From Amoeboradix gromovi (taxonomy: Eukaryota; Sanchytriomycota; Sanchytriomycetes; Sanchytriales; Sanchytriaceae), in NCBI GenBank assembly GCA_018985225.1, contig JADGIF010000235.1:1-13348 (forward strand): a stretch of 13,348 bases of DNA. The letters run 5' to 3'. Below, piece after piece: positions 1 to 10,100 of the stretch. The number at the start of each line of letters is the position of its first letter. Position 1 is the first letter of the stretch. Made by a program: the position numbers and the translations under genes. Below the pieces are notes generated by a model that was given only the letters and a program-made list of their open reading frames with translations, had not been told where the DNA came from and ran no database searches.

Positions 1-185
1 GAGCATCTAAGCAAAAGGTGGATTTTCTTAGACGGTACTCTTTTCTAGAGTCATTTTGTAATGTTATACTAAAATCATTACTCTTATCTATTCTAGTTTT
101 TACAGAGTAGTAGTGATATTTTATTTGAAATAAAGATTGGATGAAAGAGTAAGAGAATAGCTGTACAGAATATTTATTTTTGAAA

Positions 186-339
186 TTTCGATACAAAAAG
201 TTGTTTATTTTCCTTTATACTCGTCAACTCCGCAACTAGCTAAATGTCCACTCGTCTCTTAAATCCATAAAGTAATAAAGCTGAAATAATGTTCCAAGTT
301 GCTACAGAAAGTTAGTCCAGTTTTTATATTTGATGTCCC
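186..339 (-). repeat. Left copy of an inverted ~155-bp repeat, upstream of YOS9
   Basis: This stretch matches the reverse complement of 13181-13348 almost base for base. I count seven substitutions, a 1-bp indel and one short extra segment in the other copy. The match begins at TTTCGATACAAAAAGTT and ends at TTTGATGTCCC, 16 bp before the YOS9 start codon. It contains a TATA-like TTTTTATATTTG run near its YOS9-proximal end, so it probably forms part of the YOS9 promoter or leader. I see no TG...CA ends, no long ORF and no terminal inverted repeats, so it cannot be assigned to an LTR or MITE class. The strand is given relative to the right copy. Confidence 0.9.
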
Positions 340-359
340 AACTGTACTCTGAAACATGA
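333..359 (+). promoter_or_regulatory. Upstream ORF overlapping the YOS9 start
   Basis: An ATG at 333 opens an eight-codon frame (MSQLYSET) whose TGA at 357-359 overlaps the YOS9 ATG (356-358) in the arrangement ATGA. If transcription starts upstream of 333, a scanning ribosome meets this ATG first, and YOS9 would be translated by leaky scanning or short-range reinitiation. The ATG lies inside the repeat. Whether it is in the mRNA is not visible from the sequence. Confidence 0.35.
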
Positions 360-1237
360 TTATCTTCTCTATCGCCTTTTCAGCGTCTGTCTTTTCTGAT
401 CTGGTTAGCCCACAGCTCTTTGACTTCAAATTTGTGAAAAGTGAATCAATTCCAGAAAACACAGTGGTCTATAAAACTGAAAAAAGAAAATTTCATTGCC
501 AAATCCCGCGTAGCCCGGATATCATGACTACTCTCACACCAAGAGATGATATAGACTATTCCCAGTACATTTATATCCCCAAATGTCTGTACTTGAACAA
601 CGGTTGGTGGACATACGAGTTTTGTAATGAAATTATCAGACAGCTACATCTTAGCAATAACATTGAAACAGATGCATATGTCCTAGGTAAACAGAACTCC
701 AATTATAAGGTACAGGAACGCAGTGGCCAATTTGCAATAATCAAGGTCTTTGACAGAGGTACAACCTGCGATGTAAATCAAAAGCATCGCCAGGTGCAGG
801 TTGAATTTTCTTGCTTTCTGAATAACGAGAAGCTCAAATTAAATAACATTTATGAAGAATCTACCTGCCTGTACAAAGCTACAGTTCATGTTCCTGAGCT
901 TTGCGCTGTTGAAGGATTTCAAAAGAAGACCAATACCAATGATATTATTTGCTATTACATTGACGACCAACCTCCGAAAATTAAAGAACCTGTTGCCAAG
1001 AGTGAATCGCAAGATGAATCTCCAGAAATGGAGACTACCGAGAACTTAAAGAGCGACGGTCACTTGGATTTGGGTAAATTATCAGAAATTGTAAATAAGA
1101 TCATTAGTCAGAAAGACAATATTCAAATGATTCTAATGGATGATGAGAAAAACATCGATTTGGAAAAGACCATAAATGAGCTGTTGGCCGAAAATAAAAA
1201 GAAAAAGAAAACGTCAGAGAAAAAAGAGGAACTTTAG
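356..1237 (+). CDS. YOS9: Yos9/OS-9-type ER lectin (MRH domain), 293 aa
   Basis: Yos9/OS-9 is an ER-lumenal lectin that reads trimmed N-glycans on misfolded glycoproteins and passes them to the Hrd1 ubiquitin ligase (ERAD-L). Residues 1 to about 15 form a hydrophobic signal peptide. The MRH domain spans about 75-185. The landmarks are KCLYLNNGWWTYEFC (77-90, double Trp 84-85), Gln96, Arg145 in KHRQVQVEFSC, Glu167/168 and Tyr173 around TCLY, and PELC at 180-183. These correspond to the family's mannose-contact residues (Gln, Arg, Glu, Tyr). A charged, low-complexity tail (205-293) ends in KEEL, a plausible KDEL-type retrieval signal; S. cerevisiae Yos9 ends in HDEL. At 293 aa it is much shorter than S. 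cerevisiae Yos9 (about 540 aa). The start is fixed by an in-frame TGA at 350-352. It converges on MDM31. Confidence 0.88.
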   Translation: MIIFSIAFSASVFSDLVSPQLFDFKFVKSESIPENTVVYKTEKRKFHCQIPRSPDIMTTLTPRDDIDYSQYIYIPKCLYLNNGWWTYEFCNEIIRQLHLSNNIETDAYVLGKQNSNYKVQERSGQFAIIKVFDRGTTCDVNQKHRQVQVEFSCFLNNEKLKLNNIYEESTCLYKATVHVPELCAVEGFQKKTNTNDIICYYIDDQPPKIKEPVAKSESQDESPEMETTENLKSDGHLDLGKLSEIVNKIISQKDNIQMILMDDEKNIDLEKTINELLAENKKKKKTSEKKEEL

Positions 1238-1241
1238 AACC

Positions 1242-1247
1242 AATAAA
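1242..1247 (+). terminator. Poly(A) signal AATAAA of YOS9
   Basis: AATAAA lies four bases after the YOS9 TAG stop. It is within the 14-bp gap before the convergent MDM31 stop, so the YOS9 transcript must end inside or beyond the MDM31 3' coding region. Confidence 0.5.
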
Positions 1248-1251
1248 TTTA

Positions 1252-2901
1252 CTAAATCATTGCATTATGTTGCATATTGCTTCTATCCAAATACCATTCT
1301 TGCCTTCCTCTTAAATAGTCGAACAGTCTTAGCAAGCTAAAAGCCATTTCCCCCAAACTCCAGATACCCAACCTCTTCAATTTCATTGATCTTAACCTTT
1401 CGTCTTGATACAGCTTAAACAAAGATATTCCCGCTGCCTTCGATATGCAGTCCACTAGACCGCAATTGTAAATACTCCAAGCACCATTAAAGTCTGAGGT
1501 TTCCATAGTGAAATTAGACACTATAGATACATTAGTATGATGATTGTTTAGGAAACCTACGATGGGACGAGCGAACGCATTCCATCCAAATATATTGTTT
1601 AGATTAGTAGGAACATCAGCCTTCAAATCTTTCATTTTAAGATACATCGTAAAATTAATAGAAGTGCTATTAGGTTCAATATTAGAGTATTGCGATAAAT
1701 CTTGCACTTCTTGGGGGATGCCTAGTTTAGATATTTGCCAAGTAATTTCTTTTAAATCACTCACGAAAGAATGGTTCGAGCCTGTTGGAACATGTATTAC
1801 AGCATTTAAATCAACCGTTCCCTGATTTATCCATCCTAATGGACCAGTAGCACCATAATTAAACAGATCTATGGGCAAATTATCAATTTTAACACTAACT
1901 GACTGAAATGGTAGATCAGAATTATTTTCAAGATTATGGAGGCTAAACAGACAGTCATCGTACATTCCGGTAATAGAATCACTTTTCAAAATATCGTGTA
2001 CAATCCAGTTCTTTCTAAATGTCTTACAATGACCATTAAACACATCTATTTTAATCGGCCTAAAATCAGCATAAATCATGTTTATTGATAGATCAGAGAC
2101 CTTCAAGCCATCTATAGCAATATCAGGCTCATTCGGGTCCAGCTTAGCACCTAACTCAATAGAATAATCTACAAATCTCTTATCAAATTCACCTCTGATT
2201 CCTTTGAGCTCAGCACTCGTAATAAGCCCTTTCCCAAACAAAAAATTGATCAGTGATAGTTTAACTTTGACCTCTTTTATGGTTAGATCGAGCAAAGTGT
2301 GGTTTACTTGGGAATAATCGATCTCGCTTGTTCCAGATGGATTTGCGGAATAGTAATAATGGTCTCCAACATTACCTTCATCTGGCCTAGACTTGGAAAC
2401 AGTAATATCTTTAAACACTATCTTACCCTCTTTAAAAGAAGGAATAATAGCAGACTCAAATATAACAGTCGCATTCAACAGCGCTGTTATATGGCGTCCT
2501 ACTAAATAAGCAATCAACTCTTGGAATTGTAAAGAGTTAAGTATAATAAGCAACAACGATATAAAGGTAGTAGTTCCCACTAGTAGGAAGAAGGTATGAG
2601 ATAAAAACAACCAGCTTAATAACGCAAACAAATCATCCGAAGTCCAACGCTTGCGATTCCTTTTTAATGAGTAAATAATCCTGGATTTAAAATTGTTATC
2701 GGTATGGGTGGTTTGCTTATAATTTAATTTTGACGACATGAAATTCCGGCATTGAATAAATGGGTAACTAAATATTGTTCTTGGTGCGCGACATTGCATT
2801 GGAAAGTTACATTGTCTGATAAGTTTAGGTCGTATTTTATTCATTCTAGGTATAGAACGACTTATAAGGCGCCGAGAAATGAAATGCAGTGATTTGATCA
2901 T
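1252..2901 (-). CDS. MDM31: Mdm31/Mdm32-family mitochondrial inner-membrane protein, 549 aa
   Basis: Mdm31 and Mdm32 are fungal inner-membrane proteins needed for normal mitochondrial shape, distribution and mtDNA nucleoid stability, and linked to cardiolipin and phospholipid homeostasis. I start at ATG 2901 rather than the non-ATG codons further out. From there the N-terminus (MIKSLHFISRRLISRSIPR...) is Arg/Lys-rich without acidic residues, a typical mitochondrial presequence. Residues about 86-125 carry the family hallmark: WTSDDLFALLSWLFLSHTFF, then LVGTTTFISLLLIILNSLQF, then FESAIIPSFKEGKI. The central part (about 150-450) is a beta-rich domain in the intermembrane space. The C-terminus keeps the LFDYLRGRQEWYL motif (about 525-537). 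The length fits the family (about 570-620 in S. cerevisiae). Assignment to Mdm31 rather than Mdm32 is a judgement from the N-terminal motif. The stop faces the YOS9 stop across 14 bp. Confidence 0.87.
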   Translation of the reverse strand: MIKSLHFISRRLISRSIPRMNKIRPKLIRQCNFPMQCRAPRTIFSYPFIQCRNFMSSKLNYKQTTHTDNNFKSRIIYSLKRNRKRWTSDDLFALLSWLFLSHTFFLLVGTTTFISLLLIILNSLQFQELIAYLVGRHITALLNATVIFESAIIPSFKEGKIVFKDITVSKSRPDEGNVGDHYYYSANPSGTSEIDYSQVNHTLLDLTIKEVKVKLSLINFLFGKGLITSAELKGIRGEFDKRFVDYSIELGAKLDPNEPDIAIDGLKVSDLSINMIYADFRPIKIDVFNGHCKTFRKNWIVHDILKSDSITGMYDDCLFSLHNLENNSDLPFQSVSVKIDNLPIDLFNYGATGPLGWINQGTVDLNAVIHVPTGSNHSFVSDLKEITWQISKLGIPQEVQDLSQYSNIEPNSTSINFTMYLKMKDLKADVPTNLNNIFGWNAFARPIVGFLNNHHTNVSIVSNFTMETSDFNGAWSIYNCGLVDCISKAAGISLFKLYQDERLRSMKLKRLGIWSLGEMAFSLLRLFDYLRGRQEWYLDRSNMQHNAMI

Positions 2902-3055
2902 GGAGATTTTGAAGTTTTGAGAATGTTCCCACTTGCTTGTAATATCATAATACACTAATGGTCTTATTATTCAAGATTCCATAGTAACAAGACTATAAAA
3001 CGGAATGAGACTTGTAATAACCTCAATTTTCAAATTTATTGAAATAAATATGAAT
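2902..3055 (-). promoter_or_regulatory. Short promoter region of MDM31
   Basis: Only 154 bp separate the MDM31 start from the stop of the next upstream gene on the same strand. The minus strand carries a TTTTATAG TATA-like element near 2995-3002. No uORF or other distinctive element stands out. The small gene's poly(A) signals occupy the distal end. Confidence 0.3.
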
Positions 3056-3060
3056 TTATT
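3035..3060 (-). terminator. Two AATAAA signals at the stop of the small gene
   Basis: On the minus strand, AATAAA at 3060-3055 contains the TAA stop codon of the small gene itself. A second AATAAA follows at 3040-3035. This supports the short frame as a real transcribed gene end. Confidence 0.5.
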
Positions 3061-3241
3061 TACTTTTATCCCCACAATGCTTCATATAAAGAGTCAACAG
3101 ATATCCATTAAATAATACTTTCTCTTCTTCTGTCTGTGCTATTAATCGATTACGCAGATATTCGCAACCAACATCTGTCTGAGGTTGACCAGTCATTATT
3201 CCACTTAAAACTGTTAAAATAATAAATATCAGTGAGGACAT
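3056..3241 (-). CDS. Small putative secreted or membrane protein, 61 aa
   Basis: I do not recognise this protein. From the ATG at 3241 the frame encodes 61 residues. Residues 1-18 (MSSLIFIILTVLSGIMTG) resemble a signal peptide or a single membrane anchor. The rest, about 43 residues, is polar and probably helical (CEYLRNRLIAQTEEEKVLF), with two cysteines at 26 and 56 that could pair. The start is fixed by a TAA two codons upstream. AATAAA overlaps the stop. It lies between MDM31 and CSF1 on the same strand, with a long 0.9 kb region upstream that could hold its promoter. Because the frame is short it could be spurious, although the signal peptide, closed start and placed poly(A) signal argue for a gene. 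A missed short intron could extend it. Confidence 0.45.
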   Translation of the reverse strand: MSSLIFIILTVLSGIMTGQPQTDVGCEYLRNRLIAQTEEEKVLFNGYLLTLYMKHCGDKSK

Positions 3242-4135
3242 CAATTAAGAACTATTCAGTTTTAAAGGAGAGCCCAAACGAAAAGAAATTGACGGAAATA
3301 AGAACACTTTCGATGAAAAGCTGAATGGTGGTAAAATTTAATGATCAAATGAAAAGGAGTTGATGAGTTATTAGGATTTAGGACCTCAAATAAAAACCGT
3401 TTGAAAATTTAGTATAAAATTCCAAATAGACCATTGCACCCCGGAAATAATTGTAAACACCACAAAACTCAAGAAATGCGTGTTTTGCACATAGTGCTTG
3501 TATTGAAGCAGGTAATAACTCATAGAAAGTCCTGATTTACGAGAAAATAAATAGTTTGTACAAAGAAACTGAAAAAGTCTGTCGCTACATTACAATGGTT
3601 GCTCGAAGTTCTTAATACACTGAGACGAGATTGATTAAACATGCCCATACTTCAAGTAAATGTTCACTGCTGCCTTATTTCTCTATTCGCTTGTATATAG
3701 GAGTTTGTTCGTGTATATGTCTCCAAATTGGTTTTCTTTGAGACTTCACACCTTTTACACGTGAGATCAGTAAATGCTTCAGTTCATACAACCAATCTGT
3801 TTCCTTTTTGTTTGCGCTTTACTTAGTTATTAACTTAGTTTCTGTACATGTTAATTTATGCAGGTAAGAAGTCTAAAAAGAGAGTTTACAGTAAAGATAT
3901 AGCTCACGCAATCATGAGAAATAATTTATTCGATTAAAATAGAAACCTGAGCTTTGCAATTAATCTGTAATTACTATTAGTGAATGAAAAAAGACAGATA
4001 ATTAGGCCACTGTAACGCCAGATGAACTAGCGGAGGTATTTATATGCAAACCTTGATTACTATTTCAATAATACATAGTATAATGATACCAGATCAGACA
4101 AGCTCCAGTTTATTTACTAGGAACGAAAGTCGAAT
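3242..4135. other. 894-bp gap with no recognised gene
   Basis: This AT-rich stretch separates the small gene's start from the CSF1 stop. It holds the CSF1 poly(A) signal near 4109 and presumably the small gene's promoter. I found no tRNA A/B boxes, no snRNA-like core and no coding frame above about 20 codons with convincing composition. A 19-codon frame starting at ATG 3476 begins with a hydrophobic run, but nothing else supports it. Confidence 0.5.
4109..4114 (-). terminator. Poly(A) signal AATAAA of CSF1
   Basis: On the minus strand, AATAAA lies about 22 nt after the CSF1 TAG stop (4138-4136), consistent with a very short 3' UTR. Confidence 0.45.
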
Positions 4136-7100
4136 CTATTTACTTTGGCTGAGAATTTCGTGTATTTTTAAAATAACATTTTCGATGTAAATTTTTGGTA
4201 TTTCTTGTTTCTCAATTCCTAAAAATGCTAATGATGGCGTTGCTTCGCCCGTTATTCTCAACTTGGGATCTATAATGGTCTTTGTTGATGCATAGTTGTA
4301 CTTAATTCTTGGTGACCTTGTATACTTATTAGCCTCTTTGAGATACAAGCTTATTATGTCTTGAATAAATTGATAATTTTTTAATTGCAGCGTCACATCT
4401 ATTATATTCGATTCAAACTCAAAATCGTAGATCAAGTCCAATTCGCTCATCCTCACATCTGCTAATATCTTGATATTTGGGATGTTACCCAATACTTTAC
4501 TGCTATTTGTCCCCTTGAATGGTTCCAAAATAAATCTGTCATTTAAAACACTCTTTAGAAGTTGTAGCCTCTCTATTTTCATACTTGTATTGTATTTGCT
4601 CCCTTTATAAACCTGTACATAATTCAACCTATCAACCTGAATAGTCATCACATCTCTGTTACTCAATGTAGAAGAACCCAAGATAAATTCAAAATAGTCC
4701 AATTGCACCTCGATATTGTGTTCCGATCCATCTGATTTTGTTCCCATAGTGTCTTCAGTTGTGTTCCATGGCATTTTATTCACAATTTCTAGTAAAGCAT
4801 AAATGTTGGGTATCAATACACTGCTACTGCATCCATATAGCCTGTCTATACGCATAAATATTTTGTCGGAACTCTCCATTTTGAATCCACTCATTTGAAG
4901 CAGTAACACTATCTCTAGTTGATATTTCGATGCTACCTCTAGATGTCCTATGTTTCTCTCAATTAAATCTGTATCCTGCATGTTGATCATAAATGTATTC
5001 CTTCCTTTTATATCCAATATTATGCTACTTATCTTGTTATTGTTTATATCCAGAGCCATTAGATGCCCACTTCCCATCATTTCTCTTGCACTAAGATCCA
5101 AGTCTATCTTACCGATGGTCATAAATGGCTTAAATGAAGTGTTGCTGCTACTTTCAGAATCACTTTTCATCGAAGTCGCAATGATTCCTTTGAAGAGGTC
5201 ATACAACTCATATATTGATTCAAGCTCTACGTTTCCTGTTATTTCCTTTATTGATGGAAACTCCACTACTCTTACGCTCATCTCTTTAAACTGGTTGCAT
5301 ATTATCACTGTACAGATTTCGAATGTAAACGGGATCATGGTGAATCCTGAAAAGTCGATTTTAAACAAGTGCTGTTCGTATGCCAGTTTAAGGTTTGCAG
5401 AAGATATTATTGTATTAAAGCTATTCCCAGCCGCATAGTTATTATCTTTAGTTGTCCAAATCTCAATTATATATCCCACATCTAATTCTCCATTTAAATC
5501 ACTCATAATTAGCTCATTGTTGCTATAATTGATACCAGTTACCTCTATTTCATTTATGTAGTCTACTTGTACCATTTTCAGCCTAAACTCATTGATTCCT
5601 ACACGTAGATTTAGGTCCTCTGATTTTGCAACATCCATCGTATCCATTATGTCTATTATGTGAGCATATAAACCCATTAACATTTCTAGTCTCTCTTGGT
5701 TTAAGTCTATAGTCACGATATCTACCTTTATCTCCTCTTTATATTTTAGATCCTTGACTTCTACAAATTGCTTATTATACATTGATCCCTTGTTGATGCT
5801 ACTGCTTATATACACGTATTGCATGTGCAGAATGCCTTGTTTTCTACTCATTGTTGGTATATGTACCAATATGATGTTTCCATCTGTGCTGCATTTTATG
5901 GATATGTTGCTTCCTTGAATATCGGGCAACGAACTGCCGCTGTCTTTTGCTAGCATGCCTTTATGAACTTTGCTGTTTATGCTGTAATATCTTACTAAAG
6001 TTCTTATCCATTCAATCTGCACATAAATATCACAACTGTTTATAGTAATTAAACCATCACTTAGCACCGCTGCGCTGCTCACGCATATTAGTTTATGACT
6101 GATTTCTATGTTAATGCTATAACGATTGACTATTGTGTCAATTGCGGCGGTAAGCACGCTTTCATTGATTTTCATTGCGCAATTTGCAATGATATTTGTT
6201 ACGCCTGCTGAGCCAGAAACAGTGCCTGGTATAAATGGGATAGCATACTCTGCTACCAACTGCATTAAATCCCCATATTGACATTCAATTTCAACTGGAA
6301 CATGCATCAACAAAATATTTGTGTTGTGATACATTTGGATCCCACTAGTATTGATGTTTAAAATATGATTGAATATTGCAGTGGTGCATGAGCAGTAGAT
6401 ACCCTTGTTCATCAATAGAATGAAATTTAAACAATGACCAACTAGGGGTATTATGAATTTGTTAATGACCACGGTATAGCGAGAAACGGATGAATTATTA
6501 TTGCTTTTAAGCTCAAAGTCGGACACACTCTCTAAAATGCCTCTTACGCCTTTATACATTTCAATTAAAGTGTTAACATTACACACATTGATTGTGTTTA
6601 CACTTACAACATGGTTAAATAGAAATGTGTGAGTAATACATAACAACTCGGAATGGTCATGCATATTTAGCAATTGAATCAAATGTATAGATAACGAGTT
6701 GTTGTACATTAAGTGATTTAAATGCAGAATGTATGATAATAAAGATATTTGCACATGATGGATTGAAATCAGAAGCATTGTATCTTCGTTACTTGTGTTA
6801 GCAAAAGATATGGAGGAAAATTGATGATATAAGCGGATCAAATCTGCCATTCCACCTAACGGATCCACAACAAGCTCATGAACAGAAACATAAGTATTCG
6901 CATTGTTAATAACAGATAGATTCGTAATGCTAATAGAGCTAACAATACATTTGCTTCTATATAAATGGGCATGGCATAGTAACAAACTGAATTTCGAGTT
7001 ACTGGTCATTACATCGACTATAGGAATGCCGTAGGTTAGCGCATTGATAAGTTGTTTGTTCACTGACTGGGACCTGAACTGGGCAAGTGAGGGATGAATT

Positions 7101-10100
7101 CTAATGATATAGACGTTGTTAAAGAAGTTGAAGGACGGAACATCATGCGGAACAAACTTGAACTTAAATTGGTCCAAAAAATGAGATAACAAAGTTAAAA
7201 TGCTAGATAGTTTAGCATACATTGGATAGAGCACTGAAATAAAATCTATGTCCAAGTTAAAAGTTAGTAAATCGCATTTTATTAAGGAGAGATTAGTGGC
7301 TATAATCTGATTGTTATTGCATGTGGCGCTAATAGATTTGCAGCCCTGGGAAGACAATTCACTGATGAAGCATAAAATAGAATTATCCTTGAATTTCAAC
7401 TGAATAGTAGTTTCCAAAACTACCAGAAAATGAGATGGCTGTGCATTAGGTGCAACATTAAAGTAATTAGAGCAATGTTGCGTGTATTTCTGCATTAAGT
7501 TGAGCCATATCAGCTCATTGTTGCAAAGGTAAGGTAGTGCAATGTGTAGTGGATCAATATTGATAATAATGTCCATAAATTGAATTTGGTTAGTGATATA
7601 TTGAGGACTGTTTAAATAGACAGTAGCAGGAGAATGATTCAAGAGACAATTGGAAAGAGACACGGACACAAAATCACTGTTAACTGTAATAAATGGGAAA
7701 AGTGTACCATTGAACATATCAGCGTAGAGGAGTACTCTGAGATCTATTGTGCTAGGATTGTTAGGGATAACTTCAGTGATAGATATATCAACTGATTCAA
7801 TCATTATATCAAAGGTACTTGTGGAACTGGATATAGATAGAGCGTTTTCAAAGTCGTCAATTTGATGTTTAAACAATAAGAACCACTTGAGAAGATTTAA
7901 TAAATTTTGATAAGACACTTTCCCAGCTAAGCAGTCAGTAGACAAAAAGTGATTGGCTTTTAAACTGTTAAAAGTATAACTAAAATTTTTCAAGTGTAGC
8001 CCCGAACAATTTGCAACTGGAACATCTATTGAGAACATGGAAGATTCAGACGAGTGTATTTGAGCATTCAACAGTGGTACTTGAACATTTACAAACAGAC
8101 CATCAATTGTCGTATCCCATGTACACGGTAATGACACAATGGAGTTGTTTAACCTTAAAACAACAGACATGTTGGATGATTTATTATTCTTCAACAGTCG
8201 GGGCTTGCCATCCACATACTCCTGAACTGTGAGGGCAATGGTGAGCAGATTGTCCATAGCATTTGATAGATATTTGATCAAGTGCCCGAATACTGCGACT
8301 TCTCCATCACTAGCAATGATATTTAGATCTAGTATATTGCTTGTCATTGTAGACATATATGATCCGTTCATTAATATGCTGCCGAATGCCATGTATTGCA
8401 ACCCATTCTGATATATGTTGGCCTGGCAAAATAACGGGTTGACTACAAGTTTGCCGCAACTAGCATCAATGGCAAATGTTAATGATTCCTGAACAATCCT
8501 AGTAAACTCAGTTGTGAATTTCATGTTTAAATTAGTAATAACAATTTGCAGATGAGAACTGTCATGCATTGAATTATGAGTGTCAATTATGGTGAGATCA
8601 TTCATATTAAGTAACAACTGACCCTGATCTACTTTTATTACTATGCTGTAATTACTAGGTACGAAAATCAATTCATCATTAATTGAAAAATCAGAGAATG
8701 CATCAATAAGTAGATATAAATGGTCCCCCAGCAAGAATCCATTTATGTTGCTAAAATTGAGGTTAACTGATGTGTCTACAACAGCAGAGTATTTGCATGC
8801 GTACTCAATCCTTAAAGCATCACTAGACAATAGTAACTCATGGTTGAAACTGGTGTTTACCACAATATCTGTGAGTGTTGCAAACACAATAAAGTCAGTG
8901 GACTCCCCTTTATAATGATACAAGTCAATAGTGAATACACTGTCTTTGTCGGTTTTTATATCAATCCAGCTATAAGGGAATATTTTATCGATTTGAGTAG
9001 TATTTAAAAAATCATGTGTAAAGTTACGAAAAGGAAATCTGAAATCCGTACTGCCTGTACAATTGACCTTTATTCTTGTGAACTGCACTTGCCTTTGTAG
9101 ATCTACAACCCTATTGTACTCTGACAACTCTCCTATAAAAGTCTGAAAATATTTTCTCATTAATCGTCTTCGTTCTCTTTCAGCAAAAGGACCATATCTA
9201 ATGGTCGGATTCTTTATGTCTATCTCCAATAAATCAAAAACAGAGTCTGATATGTTATCGTCGGTCCATTTACCAAGCATTATATCATATTGATAATTAA
9301 TTTGAATTTCATCAGACTTTAATATTTCATATACAGCTGCATACTCCTGAATGTTTGCCTGATTTGCTACTGCATATCTATCCAACCCCATCCATTCTAC
9401 CTCGTCGGGTGCATCCAAATTATCATAATCAATATTTGTTTGCAATGACACTTTTCTACTTATTTTGCGCAACAATGTACCTAAAGTTCTGGTAGTAGTA
9501 TGTATATTTAAGGTATGATTACTGTGATTGTGTACAGGTATTTCTGAGTCGATATTTGGAATTAATTTCATTATACATTTCGACGCAGTTAATGTAACCA
9601 CTTGGGCATAATTTGTGTTATTGGATGCTTTAAATGATATTATACATTTACCGCTATTGAAATAAAAAGACAGCAAATGCTTTGTTGCCTTGTTTCCTAT
9701 GATTAAGCCGCATTTATCAATTGCCAAGGAAATTGGTAAAACCCATAATAAAAATGTCGGATCGTACATTAACTCGTCCACATCTATTAAAGATATTTCA
9801 GACCTAGATTGCACCTTGTTGTATAGTTGATTGTACAACGAAGTGTTATTGTAAAGAAATATCTCCATTCCTTTGATTTTGATACCCAGCCTACAAGGTA
9901 GAGTAGGGTCATCCAATCTCTCTTCCTTTATAGCATGAATAAACCAGTTAAGATACTTGTTATTCACATTAACAGGCAAGGACTCAACATGTTGCACCTT
10001 CCATAGCCAATATCGCAGAGTAATATTCATCTTGTGAACAGTGATTTTAAATCCTGGTGAGGTTATAGTCACGTTTTTCAAAGTAACAGAACCTGATAAT

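Noticed and set aside
161-347. CTGTAC at 161-166 and 342-347 as target-site duplications around the left repeat
   Set aside because: The hexamer is palindrome-like and common in AT-rich DNA. The homology with the right copy does not extend to both sites, and the right copy shows no matching flank on its visible side.
1771-1782. GGTTCGAGCC, resembling a tRNA B box
   Set aside because: It lies in the MDM31 coding sequence, lacks the terminal CC of the consensus, and has no A box or cloverleaf around it.
3512-3525. 14-nt GTAATAACTCATAG segment after a hydrophobic mini-frame starting at 3476
   Set aside because: Removing it extends the frame to about 41 codons, but 14 nt is below any well-established intron length, and an open run of that size is expected by chance.
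4950-5438. 162-codon frame antisense to CSF1
   Set aside because: It lies wholly inside a well-supported CSF1 coding frame. The hydrophobic, Ser/Ile/Leu-rich translation is what an antisense shadow of beta-rich coding sequence gives.
7752-7771. 20-nt GT...CTAAC...TAG segment inside CSF1 (minus strand)
   Set aside because: It resembles the BUB2 intron, but the reading frame is open through it and removing 20 nt would shift CSF1 out of frame.
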